64,000 nt of DNA from Pelobates cultripes (GCA_933207985.1 OW240916.1:316395928-316459927), one strand, 5' to 3'; shown: positions 42,845 through 55,020, counted from the stretch's first letter. Made by a program: numbers and translations. Notes: generated from the sequence alone by a model not told the origin.

Positions 42845-43726
42845 GTACGTCACACGATGTTACTTTTTCCTATTTATATTTACATTAAAGAGCGGCACCA
42901 TATAGCACAAGCACAGTTTTCAAGATGATTTTCACATTTAGGGTCAGAGTAAATGAGATAATAGCATAGCTGACTTAGAGAATTTCTCCTGGTCGGCTAG
43001 TTTGACCTTACATTTGAAATTCACTTTGAATTCTTACTTTATGGAATAACCCTCACAGTGCTAAATATAGTTAACCAAAAATATTACCGATAGCCACGAC
43101 CTTATCGCAAGACCTGTAATAGAGCCTGCCGATAACACATCGCCACCACAGGGGCGGATCCAGCACCTAATCTCGGGCGGGACACTGGTAGATTATTTTC
43201 AGTGCTGTATGTGTATGTATGTATATACCTATATCTATCTATCTATCTATATATACACACACACACACACACACACAGGGGTTTGCATAAATTATAATAT
43301 AACTGTACATTTAAATTTTAAAGTGAAATTATTCCAAGTAGTGAGTGCTGCCAATTTGAACATATAAGACATTGTAGACCAAAAAATGGGTTGCAAGAGT
43401 ATTCTGAGAACGGACAGCAGCTAAAATAGCCTGCCCTTCGGTGGGTCCCCGCTCAGAACTCAAGCTGGCTTTAGCTCATCTTGTGCCATTACAGAGAGAA
43501 CATATCTGAAGCATATCAGACTTGTCCCACCCATACGGGCAGTCCAGATGCGAAATGCCAGCAAGTTCTCTCTGCACGAGAGATACAGCAACCCCCAAAC
43601 TGTATACCTGTTTTTATGATTATAGTTACCTGTTATTTAAACTGTATACCTACTTGTGTGTGTATATATATAACTTTATTTATATTGTGCATGGTTATGT
43701 CAAGGACATCATATGACTTTAGAGAG
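42845..43726. other. Intron 10 start; compound microsatellite
   Basis: (TATC)n at 43235-43250 followed by (AC)n at 43254-43276. The remainder has no recognised repeat or ORF. Confidence 0.6.
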
Positions 43727-44138
43727 TTAAAGGACGACTCTAGGCACCCAGACCACTTCAGCTCAATGAAGTGGTCTGGGTGCCAGGTCCATCTAGGGTT
43801 AACCCTGCCTGCTGTAAACATAGCAGTTTCAGAGAAACTGCTATGTTTACAAAAGGGTTAATCCAGCCTCTAGTGGCTGTCTCATTGACAGCCGCTAGAG
43901 GCGCTTCTCACTGTGATTTTCACAGTGAGAAGACGCCAGCGTCCATAGGAAAGCATTGAGAATGCTTTCCTATGGACTGGCTGAATGCGCGTGCGGCTCT
44001 TGCCACGCATGCACATTCAGCCAATGACGACTGAAGGAGGAGGAGAGTCCCCAGCGCCGAGGGAGCCCGGCGCTGGAGAAAGGTGAGTGTTTAAGTGTAA
44101 AACGAGTTTGTTTTCCTGGCACTATAGTGGTCCTTTAA
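43727..44138. mobile_element. T2-like MITE (412 bp)
   Basis: TTAA at 43727-43730 and 44135-44138. The left end carries palindromic CACCCAGACCACTTCAGCTC/GAAGTGGTCTGGGTG. The right end is GGCACTATAGTGGTCCTTTAA. Inner palindromes (CATAGCAGTTTC/GAAACTGCTATG; CACTGTGATTTTCACAGTG) are shared with 60216 and 63148. Confidence 0.88.
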
Positions 44139-44144
44139 CAATTA

Positions 44145-44990
44145 TTTGGCATGTCGTATCAAGTAGGTGGTAACATCGAGATCAGCACGCACTTTACAAA
44201 GAGAAAAGAAAAAACAAATATGATGAAATAATACCAACCTTCCAACATCGTAAGGTACATAAATACAGTAAATTCACATTGTGAACACGCTTGATTCCAC
44301 AACAGCACATCGTATCTCCTATACATAGACTTCTACATTAGCACGGCACATTTGTCAGAGGGCACAATGGTTCTGTGATTGCTTGTTTCCTGGGCCCACA
44401 CATCACACAGCCGGCTCAGCTGGGATTTACCGATCTCCAGTCGCGCCCTAGCCCCCAGGCCTCCCCAGCTTGCTATATTCAAGGGAAAATGCCACTATAG
44501 CAGGTTTCATAAATTTGTTGATTGTCCATGTCCTGTATAATGGCTTTTATAGTTTGGGATCTAGAGTACTTCCAGGCTCTTGCAATGAAGCGTTGAGCCG
44601 TCAATAGAACATGGTATATTAGTTTTCATTTCTTTCGAGGGTCCTTGCTGGGTAAGTCTAATACCAGAAAGGGTAAGGGCTCGAAGGGTATGTTGATGGT
44701 AGTTATTTGGTTAATTCATTGGTGGACAACTTGCCAAAATGAGATTAGAGATTTGCATTGCCACCAGATATGGAGTACTGTATCATCTTCCTCTCCGCAC
44801 TTCCAGCATAGTGGGGATGAGTGCGAGAATAGCTTGTTTATGCAAGTAGGCACCATGTACCATCGATATGTTTTTTTTCTGTTGTTCTAAGAGGGTGGCT
44901 GAATTAATCAGTGGTTTCGTAGAGGAGATAATAATTTTCCATTTCTGGTCTGAGATGTTACATTGAAGGTCAAATTTTATCCAGGAGAAT
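44145..44990 (-). mobile_element. LINE ORF2 C-terminal/3' UTR fragment
   Basis: On the minus strand near 44700-44830 the reading frame gives CWKCGEEDDTVLHIWWQC followed by FWQVVHQ, equivalent to the Cys-rich C-terminal motif of the LINE at 20003-22610. The rest has stops. The 3' end lies near the MITE at 44138. Confidence 0.7.
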
Positions 44991-45300
44991 GCTCAGTAGA
45001 CCGTTTATGCAGTGCTCTGTTTAGGACTTAGTGCGGGAGCTACATCCACGTGCGGCCACTCGGATCGAGCGCTAGACCACACCCATACACAGCCCCTATT
45101 TTATTAACATGATGTCACGCCGCTAAAGGGACTGCATCATCTAGGCGTCCCCATGCTGTTTGGCGTCGCAGAGATTACGTGGACCAATGAGAACTCATAT
45201 GAAACTATTAAAGGCCTGCTCTGGCCCTACTCATTGCCATATTGTAGTTTCTGACCTGATATGTTAGTGCTAACAGTGTCTCTTGTTATAACCTGATATT

Positions 45301-46416
45301 GACCTCGGCTTCTTTCTGACTTTGTATATTTCTGGGATCCTGACCGGCTTGTTTCTGACTTTGTGTATTTCTGGTATCCTGACCGGCTTGTTTCTGACTT
45401 TGTGTATTTCTGGTATCCTGACCCGGCTTGTTTCTGACTTTGTGTATTTCTGGGATCCTGACCCAGCTTGTTTCTGACTTTGTGTATTTCTGGTATCCTC
45501 ACCCGGCTTGTTTCTGACTTTGTGTATTTCTGGGATCCTGACCCGGCATGTTTCTGACTTTGTGTATTTCTGGGATCCTGACCGGCTTGTTTCTGACTTT
45601 GTGTATTTCTGGTATCCTGACCGGCTTGTTTCTGACTTTGTGTATTTCTGGGATCCTGACCGGCTTGTTTCTGACTTTGTGTATTTCTGGGATCTTGACC
45701 GGCTTGTTTCTGACTTTGTGTATTTCTGGGATCCTGACCCGGCTTGTTTCTGACTTTGTGTATTTCTGGGACCCTGACCCGGCTTGTTTCTGACTTTGTG
45801 TATTTCTGGTGTCCTGACCGGCTTGTTTCTGACTTTGTGTATTTCTGGTGTCCTGACCGGCTTGTTTCTGACTTTATGTATTTCTGGGATCCTGACCCGG
45901 CTTGTTTCTGACTTTGTGTATTTCTGGGATCCTGACCCGGCTTGTTTCTGACTTTGTGTATTTCTGGGATCCTGACCCGGCTTGTTTCTGACTTTGCGTA
46001 TTTCTGGGATCCTGACCCGGCATGTGTTTGTGTATTTCTGCTATCCTGACCCGGCTTGTTTCTGACTTTGTGTATTTCTGGTATCCTGACCCGGCATGTT
46101 TCTGACTTTGTGTATTTCTGGGATCCTGACCAGGCTTGTTTCTGACTTTGTGTATTTCTGGTATCCTGACCCGGCTTGTTTCTGACTTTGTGTATTTCTG
46201 GTATCCTGACCCGGCATGTTTCTGACTTTGTGTATTTCTGCTATCCTGACCCGGCATGTTTCTGACTTTGTGTATTTTTGGGATCCTGAACAGGCTTGTT
46301 TCTGACTTTGTGTATTTCTGGTATCCTGACCCGGCTTGTTTCTGACTTTGTGTATTTCTGGGATCCTGACCCGGCTTGTTTCTGACTTTGTGTATTTCTG
46401 GGATCCTGACCGGCCT
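45301..46416. repeat. Minisatellite, about 28 copies of a 39/40-bp unit
   Basis: The unit is GGCTTGTTTCTGACTTTGTG then TATTTCTGGGATCCTGACCC. Length alternates between 39 (ACC) and 40 (ACCC); many units are identical or differ at GGATCC/GTATCC. One short unit near 46021-46050 has lost part. The array has open frames on both strands for this reason (for example repeated LTLCISGILTG), but there is no sign of a gene. Confidence 0.96.
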
Positions 46417-46467
46417 GTAATTCCATTTATCAGTACTTTTATATCCCTGACCTTGGCTATTGCTGAC

Positions 46468-46531
46468 TTTGTCTTAGAAACATAGAATGTGACGGCAGAT
46501 CAGAACCATTCGGCCCATCTAGTCTGCTTGT
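46468..46531 (-). mobile_element. CR1-like LINE, extreme 3' end
   Basis: AGAAACATAGAATGTGACGG and CCATTCGGCCCATCTAGTCT, the reverse complement of the 3' end seen at 22960-23025 and 28002-28066. Confidence 0.8.
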
Positions 46532-47326
46532 CATGGGGGAGGGGGCTTGCCCTGGTACCCAGCCCCCTTACGGATCCTCCCCTGCGCCACATTTACGTTG
46601 CTTGTCTGTCACATTATACATGTAACACTAACTGGAGCTTCCAATGAACCAAATGCAATTCATTAAAAGTTTATTCACAAAAGTGTACTCTGTCTGAAAT
46701 TCAAAGTAAAGATTGATTGATTTTGTAAACCGAGTTTGGAGAATGTTTCCAGCTCCACTAGTGTAGCTTTAACTTTAAATTCAGTTTGAATTCCTGACAG
46801 CCCACACTTTATAATAAACCTCTCAGTGCTTTCTCCTTCACTCTGATTAGAGATTGAATAAACCACAAGTTGCACTTTGGACGTTTCTGTTTATAAGTTT
46901 GAGTACTGACCATAACTCCTGCATAATGAAAGGCCACTACTTTTTATTTATTTTTTCTTTCTGATTGTGTGATTATGTGTGTGTCTATATGTATGTACGT
47001 ATATATATAATATATTTATATATTGAAGCTACACCCTGCCTGTTCTATTAAAATAATAAAAATGGACTATTGTTACGGAAAGTAAAGTATATCCAATAAA
47101 TAATTTGTGGTTTCCTTGATTCGGGTGTCTGTGTAATTGGTTGTTGCTTCCTTTTTATTTTTTATTGGTGCATTAGCTGATATTATTGATACAAGTCTGA
47201 CACGCCCGGCTTTGATGGAAAATAACTTTTTAACTTTGGGATTGGAACTAATCTCATATGTAAGATAAAGCTGCTTAGCTTAGCATGCTCACCTATAAGG
47301 TTATATATGCATTAGTAAGCCAACAG
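46532..47326. other. Intron 10 stretch with nothing recognised
   Basis: Mostly AT-rich sequence. No gene, RNA or clear repeat end was seen. Confidence 0.45.
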
Positions 47327-47545
47327 TTAAAGGGACACGCCAAGCGGGTGTTGACCAATACTATTTAATAAAAATATATAGATATTGCATCGCAAAACAA
47401 TTAGAATTGGAGCATTATGAATTATATTGATAATGCATATGCAAAAACAATCCATTCAAAATAATAGAAAAATCACTTTTGAAGTGTTTGCATTTGCTTC
47501 AACCTACAGCTCTCATCACACCAGGAAGTGACTCCTCATGATATC
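47327..47545. mobile_element. Possible T2-like MITE, left end only
   Basis: TTAAAGGGACACGCCAAGCG begins at 47327 and fits the family start. No right end was recognised; the end given is arbitrary. Confidence 0.4.
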
Positions 47546-47576
47546 ATTAGTAATTGAATTTCTATATCGCTGCTAA

Positions 47577-48430
47577 GCTTATTCCATGAATAAGACCGTT
47601 TGAAAAAGACCACTTCAGTGTGCAAACGTTGCTTGTACTTTGTTCCAATAAACCTGCTGTGGCGGCCACCCCGAGAGAAGAGGGGTTTCTGCCGCCAGAG
47701 ATGTCTTTTCCCCCTAGTATGAGCAATGCTGAAGTATTCCCAAGCAATAATCCAAGCGATACAAAGCAGGTATATTGGTTCCCTACAATCACAAGACGAG
47801 GCCCTGTGTTGAGGGTAAGCAGGAAAAACTGGTTTTAATAGGACCAAAGACTGCCTTTTATGTGAATCCCCGTGCAAGGGGTTTCCTTTTACATATTCCA
47901 GGGGCATTCTCCACTGGACCTAAGAGTAGACTGCTAGAAAGTACACAACATAATTACATTACTTCACAGGTCCAGGACATACATGTCAAATACACCCCAA
48001 AATATACTTTTAACAATTGGGTACCCCCTCAAGTCCTATACCCCGGATAGCCTGGATAGGTTGTGTGCTCAGAAACGCCACCAGGGTATAGTTTGGACCG
48101 ACAGCATACAAAGCGCCTGCCTTCCATAGATTCAGGCTGTGCTGTCGGTCTCTTTCGGGAGTACAAAACATAATAAAATACTGAAAGTATCTGTTCGTAT
48201 CAGAGTTGGTCGTGTAACCCTCGTTCAGGAGTTTGTTTCTACCGAAACCAGCTCTATGGGGCAGGCTAAACCGAACATACTTGGAGCTGGGTGTCCTAGC
48301 GGTGTTCGTGCCGTCGAGTGGACGATTTTAGTTCCATACACTCGGCGACCAAACACCGCTATATGCGGTCACGAAACCAAGATGGCCACCGCCTCATGTT
48401 TCGTCCATACAAACGACGCTCACCTAGTTG
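47577..48430. mobile_element. LTR-like repeat, unclassified
   Basis: Contains CCAATAAACCTGCTGTGGCG and AACCAAGATGGCCACCGC, with blocks resembling 55020-56170 (CCCCNGATAGCC; AAGATGGC[CT]GCCAC). The open frames here have no recognised domain. LTR status is inferred from the poly(A)-signal block and the second diverged copy. Confidence 0.4.
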
Positions 48431-48852
48431 ACCACTTAGAATGTTGGTAATTGCGGTTCCCAAAAGTGTGAAAAGAGGTTAGGCAGGTTAATGAGCAGCA
48501 CACAACTGTTCTGGGTGGTCAATCCATTCGGTATATAGTTCAGTATATGAACCAAATTGTTCAAACTGTTCGGTGATGTTTGTATACCAGACCAGTTAAA
48601 TGTACAACAATAATCACAGGGACAGGGAATCTGTGACACCTGCATTGTTGGTTATACCTTGAGTGCTTGGACCATTGTCTCCTTTCTAAACTTAATCCAT
48701 GGGCATATTCTAGGTTTCTGGGAGCAAATAATGTCTAGCTTCTAATTATCAATTATAATGTGCCCATCCCTCCAAAGTTAAAGTTATTTTTAAGGATATC
48801 TCTCTTTTATTAAAAAAATGTGATGGTAAATTTTGTTGCTTCTGCTTTTCAG

Positions 48853-48949
48853 AACCTTTAGTGAGATACATGTAGCAGAGGAACAATTTGATTTGTGCCA
48901 GCAGCTATGCAAGGATCTGGCGCAGGACCTCGGCAAAGAACGACTAAAG
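48853..48949 (+). CDS. POLK: POLK coding exon 11: polymerase-associated domain start
   Basis: Acceptor TGCTTTTCAG ends at 48852, donor GTTTGT at 48950, 97 nt, phase 2 to phase 0. Peptide after the split arginine: TFSEIHVAEEQFDLCQQLCK then DLAQDLGKERLK. It leads into the polymerase-associated (little finger) domain. The intron before it is 6.0 kb and contains a MITE, a LINE fragment, the 40-bp minisatellite and an LTR-like repeat. Confidence 0.94.
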
Positions 48950-49973
48950 GTTTGTAGGACAATCTCTGTAATCACGAGAACATGAATTGATTAACCAGAG
49001 GCAAGGTGAACTATGTGTATCATTCTCAGAGCATTCCAAGAATATCACACAATAGAGTTTAAAATTAAATTTCTTTTGAAGTGTCATATGGATTCCAAAG
49101 ATAAATTCTACTCTAGAACTCAGATTGGGCAACTAACTCCTAGGAACTGTGTTTGGCTTCCTGTGAGAGAACCTGTTACATACCTCCCCATTGTCCTGCA
49201 TTTTGTCCTGATCTTTGGGTCCTGTCCCATTTTTGATATTTGGTGGCCGATAAATGGGTACACTAGAGGCAAAGTGAGCACATGGGCAGACCTGAGCGGG
49301 GTTAGCTAGAATGACTGGCTGTCAACTTGACATCCATTAACACATGCCCCTTTTTTTGAGTCTGCCTGCCCGCAATGACTCCACTGGCGCCACAGAGATG
49401 TAGTTGACTGGCCGAAGATCCTGCATTCAGAAGCCGTGATGTTCTACACAGCTAAACTTATAACACATTAAAGAGGGAAGTACTGATTTTTGCAAAACCT
49501 GATATCTAACTAAAAGTGAGCTTTTTTTTGTGCCGACAGAAGTGAGATTTTGTTTTTAATTACATCTGTGGTACTACAGGATTTGTTTTTAAGATAACCG
49601 TAATTGCTAATTAAAATACCTGAAATAATTCTATGCATGCTCTTCCAGCTTCAGACCCAGTTAGGGAGCGCCTTTTCTTCCTTTTTCATTGTCTGTTTTA
49701 GTTATTTAAAAACACATCTTGCTCCAATAATTCTCTGCTTTAACTCCTTGGGGTTTTTAAGCCCAGAAAATCTCAGATTCTTTTTCTGTTCTGTTTTATG
49801 AAATACTGTATCCTTTCACATAAAGTATTAAGAGTTCAGTAACTGGGTGGGATTGTTGTCATGTCAGGATCATTCCTCCCATGCAGCTCCTGACTAGCGG
49901 CCAAACACTGCACACACCTGCCTCCGTAGGATAGAACTATTCCGAGAATTTCACCCCCATTTCCTTTTCACAG
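48950..49973. other. Intron 11, nothing recognised
   Basis: No gene or clear repeat was recognised between exons 11 and 12. Confidence 0.5.
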
Positions 49974-50145
49974 GGTAAAACGGTCACCCTGAAACTGAAG
50001 AATGTCAACTTTGAAGTAAAAACCAGGGCTTGCACGGTTAACTCGGCAGTATCTACGGAGGAAGAAATATTTTCTGTTGCAAAAGAAATTCTGAAGGCAG
50101 AAATAGATTCTGTTGCTCCGGAACCATTGCGCTTACGACTGATGG
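49974..50145 (+). CDS. POLK: POLK coding exon 12: polymerase-associated domain
   Basis: Acceptor TTTTCACAG ends at 49973, donor GTAATA at 50146, 172 nt, phase 0 to phase 1. The peptide starts GKTVTLKLKNVNFEVKTRAC and ends EPLRLRLM. GKTVT.KLKN.NFEVKTRA is the conserved beta-strand block of the little-finger domain that contacts the DNA major groove in Y-family polymerases. LRLRLMG then continues into GVRVSGF of exon 13. Confidence 0.94.
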
Positions 50146-50267
50146 GTAATATGAATAGTAAAACGCGGCTGCGTGTTGTACAGCAGAACAATATCGTTAA
50201 AAAGTTGAATAATCCACAATATAAGATGTGCTCCAGTTGTGTAATTCGGTGTCTTTCTTCACATCGG

Positions 50268-50740
50268 AAATATGTACAAATTTGTTCAAAATACAGATTA
50301 AGGAACAAATTAAAAAATACAGTTTTACATTCTACTCAGCAGCCTAAATTAATCTATCTTAGGAAACAAATATGGGGATTCAGTTACCCCATACGGCCAA
50401 ATCGTGTTAAGCCCACCACTACGCCACAGTATGCTTAAACTGCTTTCAGAGACTCTCCTCAAATGTATGCTTTCCTGTGGTCACCTCCAACAGAGCACGT
50501 ATAGTAGAGGGGTGGGGTACACACCACGAAAGGAATCTGGTCTGGATTCCAAATATACATAGAAAAGAATGTGCTTGGGGGCACACCCAGAACATGCATT
50601 TCTCAGCTGTAACCACCAAAGTACATACAAAATACAGATTAAGGAACCGTGCACAAAACATTTTTTAAATGTTACATGGCTTCTTAAAATCATCTAATCA
50701 AACAAATGTGGGGATTCAGTTACACCATCTGGCCATTTGT
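50268..50740. repeat. Two diverged direct repeats in intron 12
   Basis: The blocks ACAAAATACAGATTAAGGAA and GGGGATTCAGTTACNCCAT occur in the same order and spacing at about 50280-50395 and 50625-50730. The unit is about 110-130 bp, the copies about 340 bp apart. Confidence 0.7.
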
Positions 50741-51451
50741 GTAAATCTGATGAGATCCCACAAAAATCAAGACAATTACTTCTGTATATATATTTTATCT
50801 ATTTAACATACACTGCAAACTGTAGCCATTCGGTTATCATTTCACATTTAATAAAGGCGAAATCTCTTGGTTAGCAATGAATGCACACAGCTAGGTGCCA
50901 AACCCAAACGCCAACCAGTGCGAAATGCCAGATCCAGTTTTCAATCTGTGACTTGTCTGTCTATGTTTGTTACTGATGCACATTACGATGCACACATACA
51001 CATGTATAACGATACATACGATGTGCACCAGTTTAAATGGACAGGTTTACATTACAGGCGTTTTTGATAAAGCTTCCCACACACCGCAAATGCAGTAGTT
51101 GTGTCTGGACTGGATGCAATAAAATACTCTACTGAACTTTAAATAAAACATTTAAAAAAGGATGAAACTAGTTATAGGTGACTTTCTAAATTGTATCCAG
51201 TGGTTCAATTTTCAAAGAATCATTCTACATTAGTGCTGAATTACTCTGTCCAAGAATTGGCTATTTTTATTTTAGTCCGGTTCATTACTATCCTTATACA
51301 AATTCAAATTGAGTGCATAAGTGTGTTTATCGGATACTTTATGGAAACTAGGACTAAGTGATTTTTTTTAAAAACCTTACCTGGTTTGTCACAGAGATAA
51401 TTTATATATTTATATATATTTAAAAAAAAAAGTCATTGTACTATTTTGCAG

Positions 51452-52393
51452 GTGTAAGAGTTTCAGGATTTCTTTCAGAAGACGATAAAGGATATCATCA
51501 GAAAAGTATCACTAGCTTCCTATGTCCGAGTAAGTCCTCCAGCTCTACTTCTGGAGAGAGGCCAGCTAAATCAAATCAGGAGATCGCAGCCTCACTTCTA
51601 CCCAGAGAGAGTTTCTTTAACCAGAAACGTGCGGCCAGAGAAATCCAAGAACACAGTCCTTGTAAGCTTAATAATAGAGAGGAGAAGATGCCATTTGTAT
51701 CATCTGAGGACAAAAGGAAGGAGGCCACGTTGGAAGACATGGACATGAATGAAGATCTCACATGTCCAATTTGCTTCATGAAAGAAAGCAGTTGGGATCT
51801 CGAAGGGTTGAATAAGCACATTGACTTATGTTTGAGTAAGACTCCAGTGTCCAGTGTCATAAAAAAATTGGACAAAGATGAAAATAGCACTTTTCTAAGG
51901 GGAAAACATAATGATGGTGATGATGACTATAGTTTAGAAGATTTTCAGTCTGTTGATGTCCATACAAAGAATCTCGTAAACAAAATTGTGGACACAAGAA
52001 CCTATTGTGATTTGGACAAAGGTGTTTTTAACGAAATCCGAGCTTTAGAGGAATTGGGTGAAGAAGTGCAAATGGACTATAATCATTGTGCCTTGACTGA
52101 TACAAATACAAAGGGTTACCACCAGATGCCTTCCGAAAATATTTTATTTGAATGTGAATCCAATTTTAAAGAGCCTGTTAATGAAAAGTTGTCATCGCAG
52201 CCAAGTACCTCTGTTTTACTGGAGAGCCCGGTATTCATCTGCCCAATCTGTAATTCAAAGCAAGATAGCACAGACTTGGCAGCATTTAACAGACATGTAG
52301 ACGTTTGCCTAAATAGAGGCATTCTAGAAGAGATGTCAGTGGAAATAATTGATGTGAAAAAGGAGTCTCCCTTGACTAATCACAAGCAGACTG
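51452..52393 (+). CDS. POLK: POLK coding exon 13: PIP-like motif, REV1-interacting FF motif, two UBZ zinc fingers
   Basis: Large penultimate-type exon of 942 nt (acceptor TTTTGCAG ends 51451, donor GTGAGT at 52394; phase 1 to phase 1), residues 507-820. Visible motifs in order: QKSITSFL at 523-530 fits a non-canonical PIP box (human QRSIIGFL) for PCNA binding; ESFF with F561/F562 fits the FF REV1-interacting motif; UBZ1 CPIC…NKHIDLCL at C611, C614, H629, C633; UBZ2 CPIC…NRHVDVCL at C770, C773, H788, C792. These recruit the enzyme to ubiquitinated PCNA at stalled forks. The linker between the UBZ fingers is acidic and poorly conserved. The protein is open at phase 1 here; human Pol kappa (870 aa) has about 50 more residues. 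No downstream terminal exon was recognised before 64000. Confidence 0.94.
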
Positions 52394-52941
52394 GTGAGTA
52401 TTTTTGAGCATACCATCCCTGCCCCTAATTAGCAAGGACAATCCCTAGATTGGCTCCAAATCCCTCTATCCCTCATTGCTATCCTAATGTCCTTCTGTTT
52501 AATGAGTTATGTACTGTTGGTGTGTCTGTGTGTATAGCAGAGCTTCATAGCAATAAATCTAGCAGTAATATGTCTTTAAACTGTAATAATTGTGTTTACA
52601 GTCTGAGTAAGTAAGATGACTTTGGTCTAAAGGTTACTTGCCACTGCAAAACTCCTCCTACTACGTGATCTTTGGGAATGTGCGGGGTACCCGCATGCAC
52701 AGAAGTCCTCCTGTCACATGACATTTGATTTAAGAAGGGGTTCACCATGTGTTGTATTTGCTATGTTTAGTTTTGTACCTGGGTTCGAACTATACCTGAG
52801 ATTTAGTAACAATGTAAAAGATTTTGCAATGTGCTCTGTTCTAAAAAGTTGTGAAAACCTGTATCACCATAGTGATTACTCCACCAATTTACGATTACTT
52901 AATCAATACATCATTAATTGGGCTGTGATAAATGGATATCT
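52394..52941. other. Start of the intron after exon 13, nothing recognised
   Basis: No continuation of the POLK reading frame or terminal exon was recognised. Confidence 0.5.
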
Positions 52942-53383
52942 TTAAAGGGAAACTATAGTACCCGGAAAACACATTTGTTTTTCTGGCACTATAGCTTCCC
53001 CCTCCATCAAACCCCGTGATGCCAAAGGGGATAAAAACCCCTTCTGTCACTTCCCTTGGTCCAGCGCTGGCTTGGGTCCACCTTCTCTCTTCCCCCTCCA
53101 TCAAACCCCGTGATGCCAAAGGGGATAAAAACCCCTTCTGTCACTTCCCTTGGTCCAGCGCTGGATTGGGTCCACCTTCTCTCTTCCCCCGACATCGGCT
53201 GGCGGGGGAGACCTAATGTCTGGCAATGGCCGTGCTTGAATTAAGAATTATTCAATGCTTTCCTGTGGGGTTTTGGGTGACGCTGGACTTCCCCATGCAT
53301 ATCAATGAAAGTCCCTTTAGTGGCTCTGGTAGACAACCACTAGAGGTGAAGTTAACCCTAGCATGCAAGTATTGCAGTTTCAT
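52942..53383. mobile_element. T2-like MITE with an internal tandem duplication
   Basis: The left end TTAAAGGGAAACTATAGTAC begins at 52942. Two 94-bp units (52996-53089 and 53090-53183) are nearly identical. Family landmarks CCCTTTAGTGGCTCTGG and TAACCCTAGCATGCAAGTAT follow. The right end is decayed. Confidence 0.72.
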
Positions 53384-53943
53384 ATCTTGTCTTCTATTTT
53401 TTAATTAATATATTGTCTTTTGTAAGACAGTGGGAACTGTTTTTTTGTTTTGTTTTTGTTGTTGTTTTTTTAGCATGTATGAATTGCTTGAGAAGAAATT
53501 CTGAGTAATATATATTAGATCTGTGTGTGTTTATTTTAAAGGGGATCTGTCATGGCAAATACAACTTAATCATAAATGATAAAAACATAAAATTTATGAT
53601 CTACATTGTGCAAGCAGAATTGATTGCAAATGTCTAGATTTCTTTAAAATCAGAGGTTTCCCCTTCTGTCAGTTCAGACTGTGCTGATTAGAAGGCTGTT
53701 ATCAGTGAAAACATCCTCTGGGCATCTCTCCTGCTTGCCTTCAGCCAAAGGGAAAGCATCTCCTGCAAGGGGGAGAAGGGATGAGGAGCAGGCTCTGTGT
53801 GAGAGCAGCTGTAGCACAGAGAAAAGAATCCTGAATGAAATATCACAGGAACTTTGGACAGGCAATCTGCATTTTGAGAGAGAGCTCAGATGTTTTATTT
53901 AAACAGAGCCAACATTGTGTTGGGGACAGTTAACCTGTTATAG

Positions 53944-54051
53944 GATGTAAATCTGTGCTTCCCAAAAAGGAGTATGCAGGGAAGGTGCGTCCTTATATGA
54001 TGTAAATCTGTGCTTCCCAAAAAGGAGTATGCAGGGAAGGTGCGTCCTTAA
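53944..54051. repeat. Tandem duplication of a 55-bp unit
   Basis: GATGTAAATCTGTGCTTCCC through GGTGCGTCCTTA occurs at 53944-53998 and again from 53999, essentially identical over the shared length. Non-coding. Confidence 0.93.
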
Positions 54052-54202
54052 GCAGGTGTAACATCCACGGAAATATGATTGATGGTCTTAGCAGGAGTCA
54101 GGGGAATTGGAAATAAATTAAAATATAACCTGTTAATAATATTAAGAAATGGTACACGCTGGACATTCAGAGAGTGGAGACACTCTCACGGCTGATGGTA
54201 CA

Positions 54203-54465
54203 TGTGGCGAAACCAACCTTGCCACGAAGCATTGGAGAAGCCTGGTTGCTCGCCTGTTGCCATTGGACTATGGCCCCATGTTAAAAAGCCCTCTTGCTTC
54301 TGCATTCGGTCATTTAACCGGATACCTGTTCATTCGGTAGTTTAACCGTATGAACATCATTACCCCAGATAGCCATGCCATGGAGCCTATTCGTGTAACG
54401 AAAGACTATGGGAAAGACTTTGGCTCCATGGCGATTGAACTGTATGTGCACTTGGAGTCTTGTGA
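54203..54465 (+). mobile_element. LTR fragment related to the 12.4-15.7 kb element
   Basis: Starts TGTGGCGAAACCAACCTTGC (compare TGTGACGAGACCAATCTCGC at 14632) and shares GACTATGGGAAAGACTTTGG and CCATGCCATGGAGCCTATTC with the 3' LTR. Only the front of the LTR is present. Confidence 0.82.
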
Positions 54466-55020
54466 TACTGATTGTGATTTGTTGTTTTTTTTGGATTGTG
54501 GTGTTCGATAAAATAATCAAATGCAGAACTTATAGGGTGTGATTTTGTGAAATATTGATTGCACTAGAGCTTTACGTATCAGACATAACTTTGATTCTGA
54601 AATATTTTAATGCTTGATAGATGGGTCTCTAATTGAGCCAATGCACAGTTTTCAGTGACATGCCCCAAAATGGGAGGATTGAGCCTCTAGTACAGCATAT
54701 ACTTTGGGACCATCCTTTCCAACGTGTCCCTACTGCTTCTTTTTGTGGGTCTGGAGACATTCCTGTTTCCAGAAACGCTGGATTACATTTGTAAAGTCTG
54801 GAACCCTTGTTTCTCAGGGAACATATTTAGGAATTGTCACAAATAGTATGACAATGGTATTGTGTGGTTCTTGTAACTGCTTGCTGCTTGCATCACAGTA
54901 TCACCCACACAGTGAAAATATATAATGTGTTATCATGTCATTTGAGCCAAAGTATATGGCTGTTTATTCATCTTCTCTCCTCCTGATTCATTTATCCATG
55001 ACTGATGGAATTAGAGACCG
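54466..55020. other. Non-coding stretch, nothing recognised
   Basis: AT-rich; no repeat end or gene seen. Confidence 0.45.

Noticed and set aside
45508..46257. Long ORFs encoding repeated LTLCISGILTG or Q/K-rich peptides
   Set aside because: Produced by the 39-bp minisatellite units on both strands; there is no start context, no splice sites and no non-repeat sequence.
45301..46416. CRISPR-like array
   Set aside because: Direct tandem units with no unique spacers; a vertebrate minisatellite.
50127..50438. ORF running past the end of POLK exon 12
   Set aside because: Continuation of the exon frame into the intron (after the GTAATA donor) and of the local direct repeats; conservation stops at the splice site.
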